Shown here in pieces: positions 33,400 through 41,719 of a stretch of DNA of 64,000 nt (positions within the stretch are counted from its first letter, which is position 1; every line of letters begins with the position of its first letter). The notes under the pieces were generated by a model that saw only the letters and a list, made by a program, of their open reading frames with translations, was not told the DNA's origin and made no database searches. The position numbers and the translations under genes were made by a program. This DNA is from Desulfospira joergensenii DSM 10085 (GTDB lineage Bacteria > Desulfobacterota > Desulfobacteria > Desulfobacterales > Desulfobacteraceae), in contig NZ_ATUG01000003.1 of the NCBI RefSeq assembly GCF_000420085.1, forward strand, positions 124,001 through 188,000, read 5' to 3'.

Positions 33400-35277
33400 A
33401 TGAACAACATTGCTGAAGAAAACGAAAACCAAAAAATGAATACTGATGAATTAGAGAAAACAGAAGAGGCTTCTACGTCCGAGTTTGATGACATCACCGG
33501 CGAAGAAACGATGGAAGAGCTTTTGGGCATTTACGAGTCCAGCCTTAAAAAATTTGAAGAGGGGCAGGTAGTTACCGGAACTGTGATATCCGTCGGCAGG
33601 GAAATGGTCCTTGTGGATGTGGGATACAAATCTGAGGGCCGGATCTCTATTCACGAATTCATTGATGAGGAAGGCAATGTCAACGTCAATGTCAACGACC
33701 AGTTTGAGGTGATGATCGAAGTCTGGGATGAAGAAGAAGAAACCGTGCTTCTTTCCCGGGAAAAAGCCAAGAAAGTCAAAGTCTGGGATGCCATTAAAGA
33801 AGTGTACGATGACGACTCCACCATTGAGGGCGTCATTACTTCCAGGGTAAAAGGCGGTTTTTCAGTTGATATCGGACTGACGGCATTTCTGCCAGGATCC
33901 CAGGCTGACCTGCGCCCCATCCGGAATATGGATGAAATGGTCGGACAGACCTATACCTTTAAGATTCTGAAGTACAATAAAAAGAGAAACAATATCGTCC
34001 TTTCCAGAAGAGTCCTTCTGGAAGCGGAACGGGATAAACTGAGGGCCACCACCCTTAAGGCCATTGAAAACGACAAGGTCATGGAAGGGATCGTCAAGAA
34101 CATCACCGAATACGGGATCTTTGTGGATCTCGGCGGTGTGGACGGTCTTCTTCACATCACAGACATCTCCTGGGGCCGGGTCAAACATCCCTCGGAACTG
34201 TACAGCGTGGGCGACCATATCAACGTCAAGATTCTCTCCTTTGACTTTGAAAAGGAAAGAGTTTCCCTGGGCATGAAACAGCTTACCCCGGATCCCTGGA
34301 CCACGGCCATAGATAAATATCCTGTGGGCTCCAAGATTACGGGCCGGGTGGTCAGCCTCACCGATTACGGTGCCTTTATCGAGCTTGAAGAAGGGGTGGA
34401 AGGCCTTATCCATGTATCTGAAATGTCCTGGACCCGGAAGATCCGCCACCCGTCCCAGATGGTAACTGTGGGCGAAGAGGTTGAGGCGGTTGTTCTGGAT
34501 CTCAAACCCGATAACAGAAGAATATCCCTGGGCATCAAGCAGACGGTTGACAATCCCTGGGAAGTCATTTCCCAGAAATACCCCGTGGGGACCATCATCG
34601 AAGGAAAAATCAAGAATATTACCGAGTTCGGCCTCTTTATCGGCATTGATGACGATATTGACGGTCTGGTTCATATCTCAGATATTTCCTGGACAAAGAG
34701 AATCAAACATCCCTCTGAGGTCTATAAGAAGAACGACACCATCCAGGCCGTTGTTCTTGATATTGACAAGGCCAATGAACGATTCTCCCTGGGCATCAAA
34801 CAGACCCAGGCAGATCCCTGGGAAACCGTTGGACAGCGCTACGAAGTCGGCAAGGAAATTTCCGGCGTAATTACCAACCTGACCGACTTCGGCGTATTTG
34901 TGGAATTGGAGGAGGGCATTGAAGGCCTTGTTCATGTTTCCGAAATCAGCAAAGAAAACATCAAGAGCCCCAAAGAGCACTACCAGATCGGAGAGACCAT
35001 TACGGCCAAAGTGATGAATATCAACTCCGATGAAAGACGGATCGGGCTTTCCATCAAACGTCTTGAAGACGATGACGATGATAAGTATCTTGAAGAATTT
35101 GCCAAGAACATGAAGCCTGCCACCTCCTCTTTTGGCGAGATCCTCCGGAATAACATCCAGGAGCAGATTGAAGCCAACAAGGCCCAGGAAGAAGCCGATG
35201 CAGATGCGGAACCAGAGGCGGATGCCGATGCCGACGCAGATGTCGACGCAGAAGACCCTGCAGAAGAAGAGGAATAG
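33400..35277 (+). CDS. rpsA: 30S ribosomal protein S1
   Basis: This 625-residue protein has six S1 RNA-binding repeats. The last four are highly regular, each with a core like G-x-V-x-x-[IL]-T-[DE]-[YF]-G-x-F and a closing HISDISW or HVSEMSW. Before repeat 1 lies an acidic N-terminal stretch of about 50 residues. The C-terminus is an unusual low-complexity acidic tail rich in Asp-Ala and Glu. S1 binds mRNA leaders and helps initiation on the 30S subunit. A strong terminator follows at 35361. Confidence 0.96.
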   Translation: MNNIAEENENQKMNTDELEKTEEASTSEFDDITGEETMEELLGIYESSLKKFEEGQVVTGTVISVGREMVLVDVGYKSEGRISIHEFIDEEGNVNVNVNDQFEVMIEVWDEEEETVLLSREKAKKVKVWDAIKEVYDDDSTIEGVITSRVKGGFSVDIGLTAFLPGSQADLRPIRNMDEMVGQTYTFKILKYNKKRNNIVLSRRVLLEAERDKLRATTLKAIENDKVMEGIVKNITEYGIFVDLGGVDGLLHITDISWGRVKHPSELYSVGDHINVKILSFDFEKERVSLGMKQLTPDPWTTAIDKYPVGSKITGRVVSLTDYGAFIELEEGVEGLIHVSEMSWTRKIRHPSQMVTVGEEVEAVVLDLKPDNRRISLGIKQTVDNPWEVISQKYPVGTIIEGKIKNITEFGLFIGIDDDIDGLVHISDISWTKRIKHPSEVYKKNDTIQAVVLDIDKANERFSLGIKQTQADPWETVGQRYEVGKEISGVITNLTDFGVFVELEEGIEGLVHVSEISKENIKSPKEHYQIGETITAKVMNINSDERRIGLSIKRLEDDDDDKYLEEFAKNMKPATSSFGEILRNNIQEQIEANKAQEEADADAEPEADADADADVDAEDPAEEEE

Positions 35278-35360
35278 GTTTTTCCCGACTCAAACCAGAG
35301 GCGGCACCCCTAACCGGACTGCCGCTTCCGTTTAACCGGAAGACTGTTCTTTCATAATAT

Positions 35361-35403
35361 AAAGGCCGGATGAAATCATGATTTCACCGGCCTTTTGTTT
35401 TTT
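35361..35403 (+). terminator. Strong intrinsic terminator after rpsA
   Basis: A perfect 16-base palindrome (35371-35386) is flanked by AAAGGCCGG and CCGGCCTTTT, giving a stem of about 17 bp with one bulged A. A T-rich run, TTTTGTTTTTT, follows. It sits 84 bases after the rpsA stop and just before sppA. Confidence 0.85.
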
Positions 35404-35420
35404 ACAAAAGGATGATTCCC

Positions 35421-36326
35421 ATGTTTGCCAGACGCCACCCGTTCTTGTTTTTTTTCATGATTATTTCCTCCTGCATGACCCTGGTCTTTCTCGGATTTAT
35501 CGGCCTGGCCTATATCGGTTCCCAGTTCGTGGGAAAGGGCCTGGAGGACCGGTTCACCTCTTCAGGGAGCGGCAATATCGGCATCGTGGAAGTAGCCGGG
35601 CCGATTCTTTCCTCCAAAAAGATCATCGAACAGATCCGGGATTTCAGGAAAAACGAAAATATCAAGGCCATTATTATCCGCATTGACAGCCCGGGCGGCG
35701 GTATCGGGCCCTCCCAGGAAATTTACCGTGAACTCATGAAAACCCGGGCATCCAAAAAGGTATTGGCCTCCATGGGATCCGTGGCCGCTTCCGGAGGCTA
35801 TTATATTGCATCGGCCACCCAGGGGATTGTGGCCAATCCCGGTACCATCACCGGCAGCATCGGCGTGATCATGGAATACGCCAATATCATGGAGATCGCC
35901 AAGAAAATCGGGATCTCCCCCGTGGTCATCAAGAGCGGAGAATTCAAGGACATGGGATCTCCGTTACGGGAACTCAAGGAAAACGAGAAAAAGATTCTCC
36001 AGGACCTGGTGGATGAACTTCATCTTCAGTTTGTGAATCATGCAGCCAAGGCCAGGGATATCAAGGTCGAAGAGATGGCAAAGCTGGCCGACGGAAGAGT
36101 CTATACGGGACAGACCGCCCTGGCGCTGAAACTGGTGGACAGGCTGGGCAATCTGGATGATACGGTCCAGTGGGCCGGGGAGCTGGCCATGATCCAGGGA
36201 GAGCTGAAACCGGTTTATCCCAAGGAGGATCAGTTGAGCTTTATCCGGAAACTGGCAGATACCCTACTCAAAGATCTCCACATCTCCGGCGCCGTGACGG
36301 ATCACCTCAGGTACGTCATCCAGTAG
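35421..36326 (+). CDS. sppA: Signal peptide peptidase SppA (short, 36K type)
   Basis: An N-terminal membrane anchor (PFLFFFMIISSCMTLVFLGFI) is followed by a serine protease domain of the SppA/Clp-crotonase fold. The nucleophile is Ser in SVAASGGYY and the general-base Lys lies in the IKSGEFKDMGSP region. It would degrade cleaved signal peptides at the inner membrane. An ATG also occurs at 35412, but AGGA at eight bases favours 35421 (301 residues). Its last 63 bases overlap the end of the convergent Sua5/YrdC gene. Confidence 0.88.
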   Translation: MFARRHPFLFFFMIISSCMTLVFLGFIGLAYIGSQFVGKGLEDRFTSSGSGNIGIVEVAGPILSSKKIIEQIRDFRKNENIKAIIIRIDSPGGGIGPSQEIYRELMKTRASKKVLASMGSVAASGGYYIASATQGIVANPGTITGSIGVIMEYANIMEIAKKIGISPVVIKSGEFKDMGSPLRELKENEKKILQDLVDELHLQFVNHAAKARDIKVEEMAKLADGRVYTGQTALALKLVDRLGNLDDTVQWAGELAMIQGELKPVYPKEDQLSFIRKLADTLLKDLHISGAVTDHLRYVIQ

Positions 36327-36872
36327 GGAGACCACGGAAGAGGGCTGGCCCGGCACGGGCCCTCCGTCAATGACCGCATCAAGCCTCTTGCCGAAGTAGT
36401 CGTGGATCAGGGAAGGATCCTGGAATACCTTGCCGTCCGGGTCTGTGGCACTGGTTGAGATGACGGGGTTGCCCAGACGCTGGGTCAGGACCAGGGCAAT
36501 CTCATGGTCCGGTACGCGGATACCGGCGGTTTTCCGTTTGGTGAGCATGATTTTCGGGACCATTCTGGAACCGGGAAGCACAAAGGTATAGGGACCGGGC
36601 AGCAGCCGCTTCATGGCCCTGTAGGCGACATTTGAAACTTTGGCATATTTGGAGATGTCTTTAAGATCCGGACAGATAAAGCTGAAGGGCTTGTTTTTAT
36701 CCCTCTGTTTAATGGCATAGATCCGTTCAATGGCTTTCTTGTCCATGATATTGCAGCCGATACCGTAAAAGGTATCCGTGGGATAGGCCAGGAGTCCGCC
36801 TTTTTTAAGGATTTCCACCGCAATTGAAATCTGGCGTTCCTGGGGGTTGTCGGGGTTGATTTTCAACAGCAT
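36264..36872 (-). CDS. Sua5/YciO/YrdC family protein (threonylcarbamoyl-AMP synthase-like)
   Basis: This 202-residue single-domain YrdC protein has YPTDTFYGIGCN, KQRDKNKPFSF and the late VISTSAT nucleotide-binding motif. Full-length Sua5/TsaC makes threonylcarbamoyl-AMP for tRNA t6A; YciO paralogues look similar and have an uncertain role. The protein lacks a C-terminal Sua5 domain. The gene's 3' end overlaps sppA by 63 bases in a tail-to-tail arrangement. Assignment to TsaC or YciO cannot be made from the sequence alone. Confidence 0.85.
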   Translation of the reverse strand: MLLKINPDNPQERQISIAVEILKKGGLLAYPTDTFYGIGCNIMDKKAIERIYAIKQRDKNKPFSFICPDLKDISKYAKVSNVAYRAMKRLLPGPYTFVLPGSRMVPKIMLTKRKTAGIRVPDHEIALVLTQRLGNPVISTSATDPDGKVFQDPSLIHDYFGKRLDAVIDGGPVPGQPSSVVSLLDDVPEVIRHGAGDVEIFE

Positions 36873-37021
36873 GGTGTATCCGGTCCTGTAAGGTTATTCT
36901 CAAACGTGCCATTACGGCTAAAAACTGGCAAGTGACAACCTATAGATAAAGTCCCGTGATGTCAACCCAATGGTTGCCTCCACGGATAAAAGGGCAGGGC
37001 AGACCCGGACAGGGAGGGGAA

Positions 37022-37972
37022 TTGAAAAAGCTTTCCATTAGAAAACTTGGGAAAATTTTTATTGTTATCCTGATTGTTTTTTTCTGTGTCCAATGGGGCA
37101 GAGGTTTTTTTCCGGATCAGGAAAAACATGCCAGAACGTCCATCCAGTTCCTGGTGAAGAAAATCTTTCCTGCCGCGGACCGGAAGACCCAAAAGGGATA
37201 CGGATTAAAAGTATTGAACCGGTCCGAACAGGATACAGAGGGTTCAGACCTTATCATCCTCATTCATGGGCTGGATGAACCCGGTATGATCTGGATGAAT
37301 CTGGCACCGGTCTTAACCGGGAAAAACTTCAGGACCTTTGAAATGGTCTATCCCAATGACCAGGCAATTTCCCTGTCGTCGGATTTCTTCCTGGGCGAAC
37401 TGGAGAAATTGGACGAAAAAAGGTCCGTCATCGTCATTGCCCACAGCATGGGCGGACTGGTGACCCGGAATATGCTCACCCGTCCGGATCTCAAGTACTC
37501 GACCCTGGTTCAGAACGGCCTGGTTCCCCGGATTAAACGTCTGATCATGGTCGGCACGCCCAACCACGGCTCCCAGCTGGCCAGGCTCCGCATCATGACT
37601 GAGATCAGGGACTTCCTTCATCACTGGCTGGAAAAGGATGCCCCTTTCCTTTATTTTCTCCTGGACGGAACCGGGGCCGCCGCCGTTGACCTGATTCCCG
37701 GCAGTAAATTTCTCAGGGAGCTTAACGCCCGCCCACGGCCGCGGGATGTGGATATGCACATCATTGCCGCCCGGGTGATACCCCTGAACCAGCGATTCTT
37801 CGACACAATCGGAGACATCCTGGTCACTGTGGATTCCACCCGCCTGAAAGGAGTTCCCCTTACCCTGGTCCGGGGAACCCATCTTACCATGATCCGGAAT
37901 CTTACCCGGTCAAGCACTAGGGTGCCTCCGGCCATTCCAATCATCATGGATATTCTGGAGGGCCGGCTTTAA
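37022..37972 (+). CDS. Membrane-anchored alpha/beta hydrolase (lipase-like)
   Basis: An N-terminal signal anchor (KIFIVILIVFFCVQW) precedes an alpha/beta hydrolase domain. The oxyanion region is LIHGLDEPG, the nucleophile elbow is AHSMGG and a TPNHGSQLA segment follows, resembling triacylglycerol lipase/PGAP1-like folds. A late RGTHLTM probably provides the His. The open frame begins with GTG at 36956, but a TTG at 37022 lies just behind a strong GGGAGGGG and gives a compact basic start before the anchor, so 37022 is preferred (316 residues). Substrate is unknown; a periplasmic location is inferred from the anchor. Confidence 0.75.
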   Translation: MKKLSIRKLGKIFIVILIVFFCVQWGRGFFPDQEKHARTSIQFLVKKIFPAADRKTQKGYGLKVLNRSEQDTEGSDLIILIHGLDEPGMIWMNLAPVLTGKNFRTFEMVYPNDQAISLSSDFFLGELEKLDEKRSVIVIAHSMGGLVTRNMLTRPDLKYSTLVQNGLVPRIKRLIMVGTPNHGSQLARLRIMTEIRDFLHHWLEKDAPFLYFLLDGTGAAAVDLIPGSKFLRELNARPRPRDVDMHIIAARVIPLNQRFFDTIGDILVTVDSTRLKGVPLTLVRGTHLTMIRNLTRSSTRVPPAIPIIMDILEGRL

Positions 37973-37978
37973 AGCGGC

Positions 37979-38317
37979 CTATCTTTTATGACAGGCGTTG
38001 CAGTTGACGGGGCCATAGGATTTGCCCGTCTTTTTCCGGTCCCGGTGACACTGGATGCAGGATTTGTTCATGATCTGCTTTTTTCTAAGATCTCCCTTGG
38101 CAATGGAATCGGCAATGGCCCCTTTCCTTTGTGAAAAGAGGTCATGGCAGATCATGCAGTCTCCCAGAGCATCCTGGTGATCGTGGTGGGGAAAAGTGAT
38201 ATCTCCTTTGTTCCCGGCATGAATCTGAATGGAATCACTGCCCCGGTTCATGGCAGCGGATACACTTACGGATAGGAAAAACAATAGAAGGACAAACAAG
38301 ATCAGTCTTTTTCCCAT
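37979..38317 (-). CDS. Triheme c7-type cytochrome
   Basis: A signal peptide spans about residues 1-22 (hydrophobic core LILFVLLLFFLSVSVSA). The mature part has three CxxCH heme sites: CMICH (54-58), CIQCH (87-91) and CNACH (106-110). Histidines in FPHHDH (44, 45, 47) could be distal ligands. This matches the cytochrome c3/c7 family: small periplasmic multiheme electron carriers typical of sulfate and metal reducers. It converges on the lipase-like gene six bases away. Partners are not identifiable from the neighbourhood. Confidence 0.88.
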   Translation of the reverse strand: MGKRLILFVLLLFFLSVSVSAAMNRGSDSIQIHAGNKGDITFPHHDHQDALGDCMICHDLFSQRKGAIADSIAKGDLRKKQIMNKSCIQCHRDRKKTGKSYGPVNCNACHKR

Positions 38318-38398
38318 GGGTTCTGTCTCCTGTCTTCAGGTTGTAAGAATTTGGATCTGAACAATATGGCCATACTATACTCTTCGCATTATAGGGAA

Positions 38399-39157
38399 TT
38401 ATACTCCCCGGCTGGCGCCACCATCAACCAGTAAATTCACACCTGTCACATAACTTGCCCGCTCAGAGCATAAAAATGCAACAACATCGGCAAATTCATT
38501 TTGATCTCCGAATCTGCGGAGCGGAATATTCCCAATGGCCTCATTTCTTTCAGATGGAGTAAAATAACGGTCATTCTGGGGTGACTCGATCAATCCGGGA
38601 GATACACAATTGACCAAAATATTGTCAGGAGCCAATTCCCTGGATAATGTCTTTGAAAAACTGATGAGGCCCGATTTTACGACGTTTGAAGCAATTAATT
38701 CCCCGCCCGGTTCCTTTCCCGACAGAGCCGAAATATAAATGATTCTTCCCCATTTCTGATTTTTCATTATCGGGGTAATTTGGCCGGTGCAGTGAATGGC
38801 ACTCAATAAATTGGTATCAAATGTGTTTTGCCAATCCTTCCGGCATAATGTTTCAAGGTGTCCACGGGTCGCCTGTCCGACATTGTTCACAAGTATATGG
38901 ATAGTTTCCCATTCATCAACAATTCTTTTGACAAATTCGGTTACCGATTCAATCTGAGTCATATCCCCGGCAAAGGTCAATATCTGGGCCTGGGTTTCCC
39001 TTCTCAGTTCAATTGCCGTCTGCTCAAGAAGATCCTGCCTCCGTCCTGAAATAGCGACTCTGGCGCCTTCCCCTGCGAGGCTGAGGGCGATTGCCTTTCC
39101 CAAACCGGCGCTCCCCCCGGTTACGACTGCGATTTTATTTTCCAGATCAAGGTTCAT
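38399..39157 (-). CDS. Atypical short-chain dehydrogenase lacking the catalytic Tyr
   Basis: This 252-residue SDR has the cofactor motif TGGSAGLG (residues 13-20), NNVG (91-94) and the typical closing YVTGVNLLVDGG. At the active site, where SDRs have Y-x-x-x-K, it reads SNVVK: Lys161 is kept but Ser157 replaces Tyr. The surrounding LASN-like and TLSRELAPD pattern matches a divergent FabG-like SDR subgroup known to lack the standard tetrad. It may still bind NAD(P) or use another mechanism. Base composition is a little more AT-rich than its neighbours. No strong ribosome site precedes the ATG. Confidence 0.8.
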   Translation of the reverse strand: MNLDLENKIAVVTGGSAGLGKAIALSLAGEGARVAISGRRQDLLEQTAIELRRETQAQILTFAGDMTQIESVTEFVKRIVDEWETIHILVNNVGQATRGHLETLCRKDWQNTFDTNLLSAIHCTGQITPIMKNQKWGRIIYISALSGKEPGGELIASNVVKSGLISFSKTLSRELAPDNILVNCVSPGLIESPQNDRYFTPSERNEAIGNIPLRRFGDQNEFADVVAFLCSERASYVTGVNLLVDGGASRGV

Positions 39158-39408
39158 TTTATATGATTTTCAAGGATAAAAGACGGCTTCTTATGATTGA
39201 AACGCAATTGCATGATCGATAGGTCCGGATATCCATCATGAGCGAATAGCGATCTGACGATCATCTTCTTGTCTGCGGTGTTTCATATCAGCATTCAAAA
39301 CCTCTGTAAAGGTATATCCAAGCTGAGCTTATAAAGAGTATAAACGAATCAATTTTAGATAGAGGAAATTCAGAATGATGCAAGACCCGTTCGTTCGACA
39401 GCTCTTGA

Positions 39409-40308
39409 TCAAGCCGCCTTGGGCCAGGGGCATGAATTCTTTGTTTTCCAGCGGTTATGTACCCAGAACCATTGGGCTGGGCAGCGACGGATCATGGTCT
39501 CAATGGCAGAGGTATAATTCTGGGTGTTGATCTCCAGGTCCTTTATCCTGTCATTGGTAAGGACCAACGGCACCTCAGGCAAAAATTCAATGAGATACTT
39601 TTGTCCCTCTCTTACGATGAACATGGGAACAACCGGAGCCTTCGTTCTCAGGATCAGAGAGGCGACACCGTCATTGGTGCAGGCAGGCCGGCCGAAAAAA
39701 TTCACAAAACAGCCCTCATGCCAATCCACATTCTGATCCAGAAGCGTACCCACAATATGGCCTCTGGCAAGAAGAGCGTCGACCTTTCGGCTGGCACCTT
39801 TCAATGCAATCAGCCGGGTTCCGAACTGCTCCCGGATTTCAAGTAAAAATCTTTCCAAAGGCTGAAAATCGAGCTTCCTGTAAAGAATTGCATTTTCCAG
39901 CCCCAACTGAGAAACGGCCTGACAGAGCAGTTCCCAGTTTCCCAGGTGGCAGGTCAGAACCAGTGCTCCTTTTCTCTTTTTAAGAGCGGCTTCCAGGTTT
40001 TCATATCCTTTAAAAGTAAAATAGCGGGGGAATTCGCTTCTTTTCAGGTTATATGCCCACCCGATTTCAAACAGGATTCCGGCTATGTTTTTAAAGATTT
40101 CCCTGGCCATATTTCTGACACCCGGATCATCCATGGAGAGACCAAAGGCATGGCTGATATTCTCCTGAACAATGAGCCGATGCCGCTTATCCGCCTTAAA
40201 CCAGATCCGTCCCAAAAAATCGGAAATACCCCTCGCTATGGGGCGGGGAATCCAGCCAATCAGCCTGGTAAAAAATTTGATCAGCCGGTATATTGTATCG
40301 TCTTTCAT
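39409..40308 (-). CDS. LpxL/HtrB-type lipid A acyltransferase
   Basis: This 299-residue protein has the LpxL family H-x4-[DE] motif as CHLGNWE and the later DQNVDWHEGCFVNFFGRPA stretch that is highly characteristic. An N-terminal amphipathic segment (TRLIGWIPRPIARGISDFLG) would bind the inner membrane, and WFWVHNRWK closes the fold. It would add a secondary acyl chain to lipid A on the cytoplasmic face. AAAGG precedes the ATG. Which acyl position it uses is not clear. Confidence 0.88.
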   Translation of the reverse strand: MKDDTIYRLIKFFTRLIGWIPRPIARGISDFLGRIWFKADKRHRLIVQENISHAFGLSMDDPGVRNMAREIFKNIAGILFEIGWAYNLKRSEFPRYFTFKGYENLEAALKKRKGALVLTCHLGNWELLCQAVSQLGLENAILYRKLDFQPLERFLLEIREQFGTRLIALKGASRKVDALLARGHIVGTLLDQNVDWHEGCFVNFFGRPACTNDGVASLILRTKAPVVPMFIVREGQKYLIEFLPEVPLVLTNDRIKDLEINTQNYTSAIETMIRRCPAQWFWVHNRWKTKNSCPWPKAA

Positions 40309-40774
40309 TCTTCAGCCTTTATTCTATAGTCGTGGCAATCTGCCCTATATCCGCTCAATCACTATTCAACTGATCCCAAAAACCAGGTTCAGGCATTGAT
40401 CATTGCTGAAACAGAAAGAATCTTTTATTCCAGGGTAAAATTCCTCACCCTTTTCATATTTGGTGTGCCGCTCACCGTGCAGGTCCTGGGTTCGTCAAAG
40501 GCCCTCAAGTGGGTGTACGCTTCCTTTACCGATTGAAGATATACCCGATTCCCAGACCTTCTGCCAGATAAATTAAATCGGGCGGTATTGAAAACCCGGA
40601 AATCAGCCTTACATTGAATTTACCGGCAAGTTAGCCGGTGCTAACAAAAAGTTGAGCCTTTATGCTTTTCCGAATAAGGTGGCTTAGCCGCACCGGGTAA
40701 AGCGGCCGCCGGCAAAGATCCGGAAGGTGCCGGGAACAATGGGCAGGACAGGCCATGGACAGCATAAACCATAG
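40309..40774. other. Non-coding stretch with a possible gene remnant
   Basis: No intact gene was found. On the plus strand, codons 40330-40536 stay open between stop codons and read like a decayed protein end (IIAETERIFYSRVKF, FGVPLTVQVLG). It has no ATG start and no ribosome site. Two small inverted repeats lie further on: ACCGGC/GCCGGT at 40622-40639 and GTTAGC/GCTAAC at 40630-40645. Confidence 0.35.
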
Positions 40775-40812
40775 AAAAAACAAAGGCCCTTGGCTTAACC
40801 GCCAAGGGCCTT
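40775..40812 (-). terminator. Intrinsic terminator of tRNA-Phe
   Basis: A perfect 12-bp stem, AAGGCCCTTGGC (40783-40794) with GCCAAGGGCCTT (40801-40812), has a six-base loop. Read leftward it is followed by TTGTTTTTTCT (from 40783 downward), a good U-tract. It lies nine bases beyond the tRNA 3' end. Confidence 0.88.
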
Positions 40813-40820
40813 GAATTTTT

Positions 40821-40896
40821 TGGTGCCCAGGAACAGAATTGAACTGCTGACACGGGGATTTTCAGTCCCCTGCTCTACCGACTGAGCTACCTGGGC
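40821..40896 (-). tRNA. tRNA-Phe (GAA)
   Basis: Read on the minus strand, the 76-base molecule folds as a normal cloverleaf. The acceptor stem GCCCAGG pairs with CCTGGGC and is followed by A and an encoded CCA. The D arm contains AGCTCAGTCGGTAGAGC, the anticodon loop is CTGAAAA with anticodon GAA, and the T loop is TTCAATT. A near-consensus promoter lies upstream and a terminator downstream. Confidence 0.97.
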
Positions 40897-40912
40897 TCGA
40901 AACAACAGGGGG

Positions 40913-40941
40913 TTTATATTCCTTTTGGGAAATTATGTCAA
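40913..40941 (-). promoter_or_regulatory. Promoter of tRNA-Phe
   Basis: On the minus strand, TTGACA (plus 40936-40941) is followed after exactly 17 bases by TATAAA (plus 40913-40918). The -10 ends 17 bases upstream of the mature tRNA 5' end, so the primary transcript has a short leader. Confidence 0.8.
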
Positions 40942-40980
40942 GGGAAAAATTAAAACCCTGTTAGGCCAAACCGGCTTTGC

Positions 40981-41718
40981 TTACATATCTCCCAGAATAT
41001 GCTGAACCAGGGCACAGGCGCATACAGAGGCGTTTTCAGCCCTCAGGATACGCGGTCCCAGGGAAAAAGAGATAAAGCCTTTTTCTTGGGCCATCTTGAT
41101 CTCCCGGCTTGAAAATCCCCCTTCAGGACCGATAAGGATGGCCACCCGGGAGTCCGGGGCAGGGGAGGGGACGGTAAGGGATTTCAAGGGGGTGTCTGAG
41201 CCTTCCCAGAAGGCGATCTTGATATCGGACGGGGCGGTCCGGTCGAGAACCTTTCTAAAGTCCACCGGAGTGAGGATATCCGGCACCCGGCTTCTTCTGC
41301 ACTGCTTGACGGCTTCCCTGGCGATGTTCTGCCAGCGGCCCAATTTCTTTTCAATCCCCTTGGAATCCGGGGTGGGAACGGAGCGTTCGCAGAAAAAGGG
41401 GATCCACTCATCAATACCGAGCTGGGTGAGGTTTTTGATCATCTCATCCATTTTCTGGTTCTTGAGCATGCCGGAACAAAGGCTTATCTTCAAAGGGGAT
41501 TCTGTTGCAGAGGGCTGTTCCGAGATGATTTCAATGTCCACCTGGTGCAGGGAAGTCCCAAGGATAAGCCCGGAATAGTCGACTCCCTTTCCGTCTGTCA
41601 GGTCAAGGGGGTCTCCTTTTTTCAGCCGGAGGATCTTTGAGATATGCTTGGCCTCCTGCCCAATAATCCTCACCCTGCCGTTGGCAATGGCCTGTTTCTG
41701 GATCAGAAATTTCGGCAT
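40981..41718 (-). CDS. rsmE: 16S rRNA (uracil1498-N3)-methyltransferase
   Basis: This 245-residue SPOUT methyltransferase has an N-terminal PUA-like part (GQEAKHISKILRLKKGD) and the conserved knot motifs ILIGPEGGFSSREI and FISFSLGPRILRAENA. The AREAVKQCRRSRVP segment is diagnostic for RsmE. It methylates U1498 of 16S rRNA using SAM. Its ATG lies one base after the stop codon of pseC, so the two are translationally coupled. Confidence 0.94.
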   Translation of the reverse strand: MPKFLIQKQAIANGRVRIIGQEAKHISKILRLKKGDPLDLTDGKGVDYSGLILGTSLHQVDIEIISEQPSATESPLKISLCSGMLKNQKMDEMIKNLTQLGIDEWIPFFCERSVPTPDSKGIEKKLGRWQNIAREAVKQCRRSRVPDILTPVDFRKVLDRTAPSDIKIAFWEGSDTPLKSLTVPSPAPDSRVAILIGPEGGFSSREIKMAQEKGFISFSLGPRILRAENASVCACALVQHILGDM

Positions 41719-41719
41719 A

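Noticed and set aside
40622..40700. Integron attC-like motifs (GTTAGC, GCTAAC and TTGAGCC boxes)
   Set aside because: The boxes are short and the second core site is missing; no integrase or cassette array is present.
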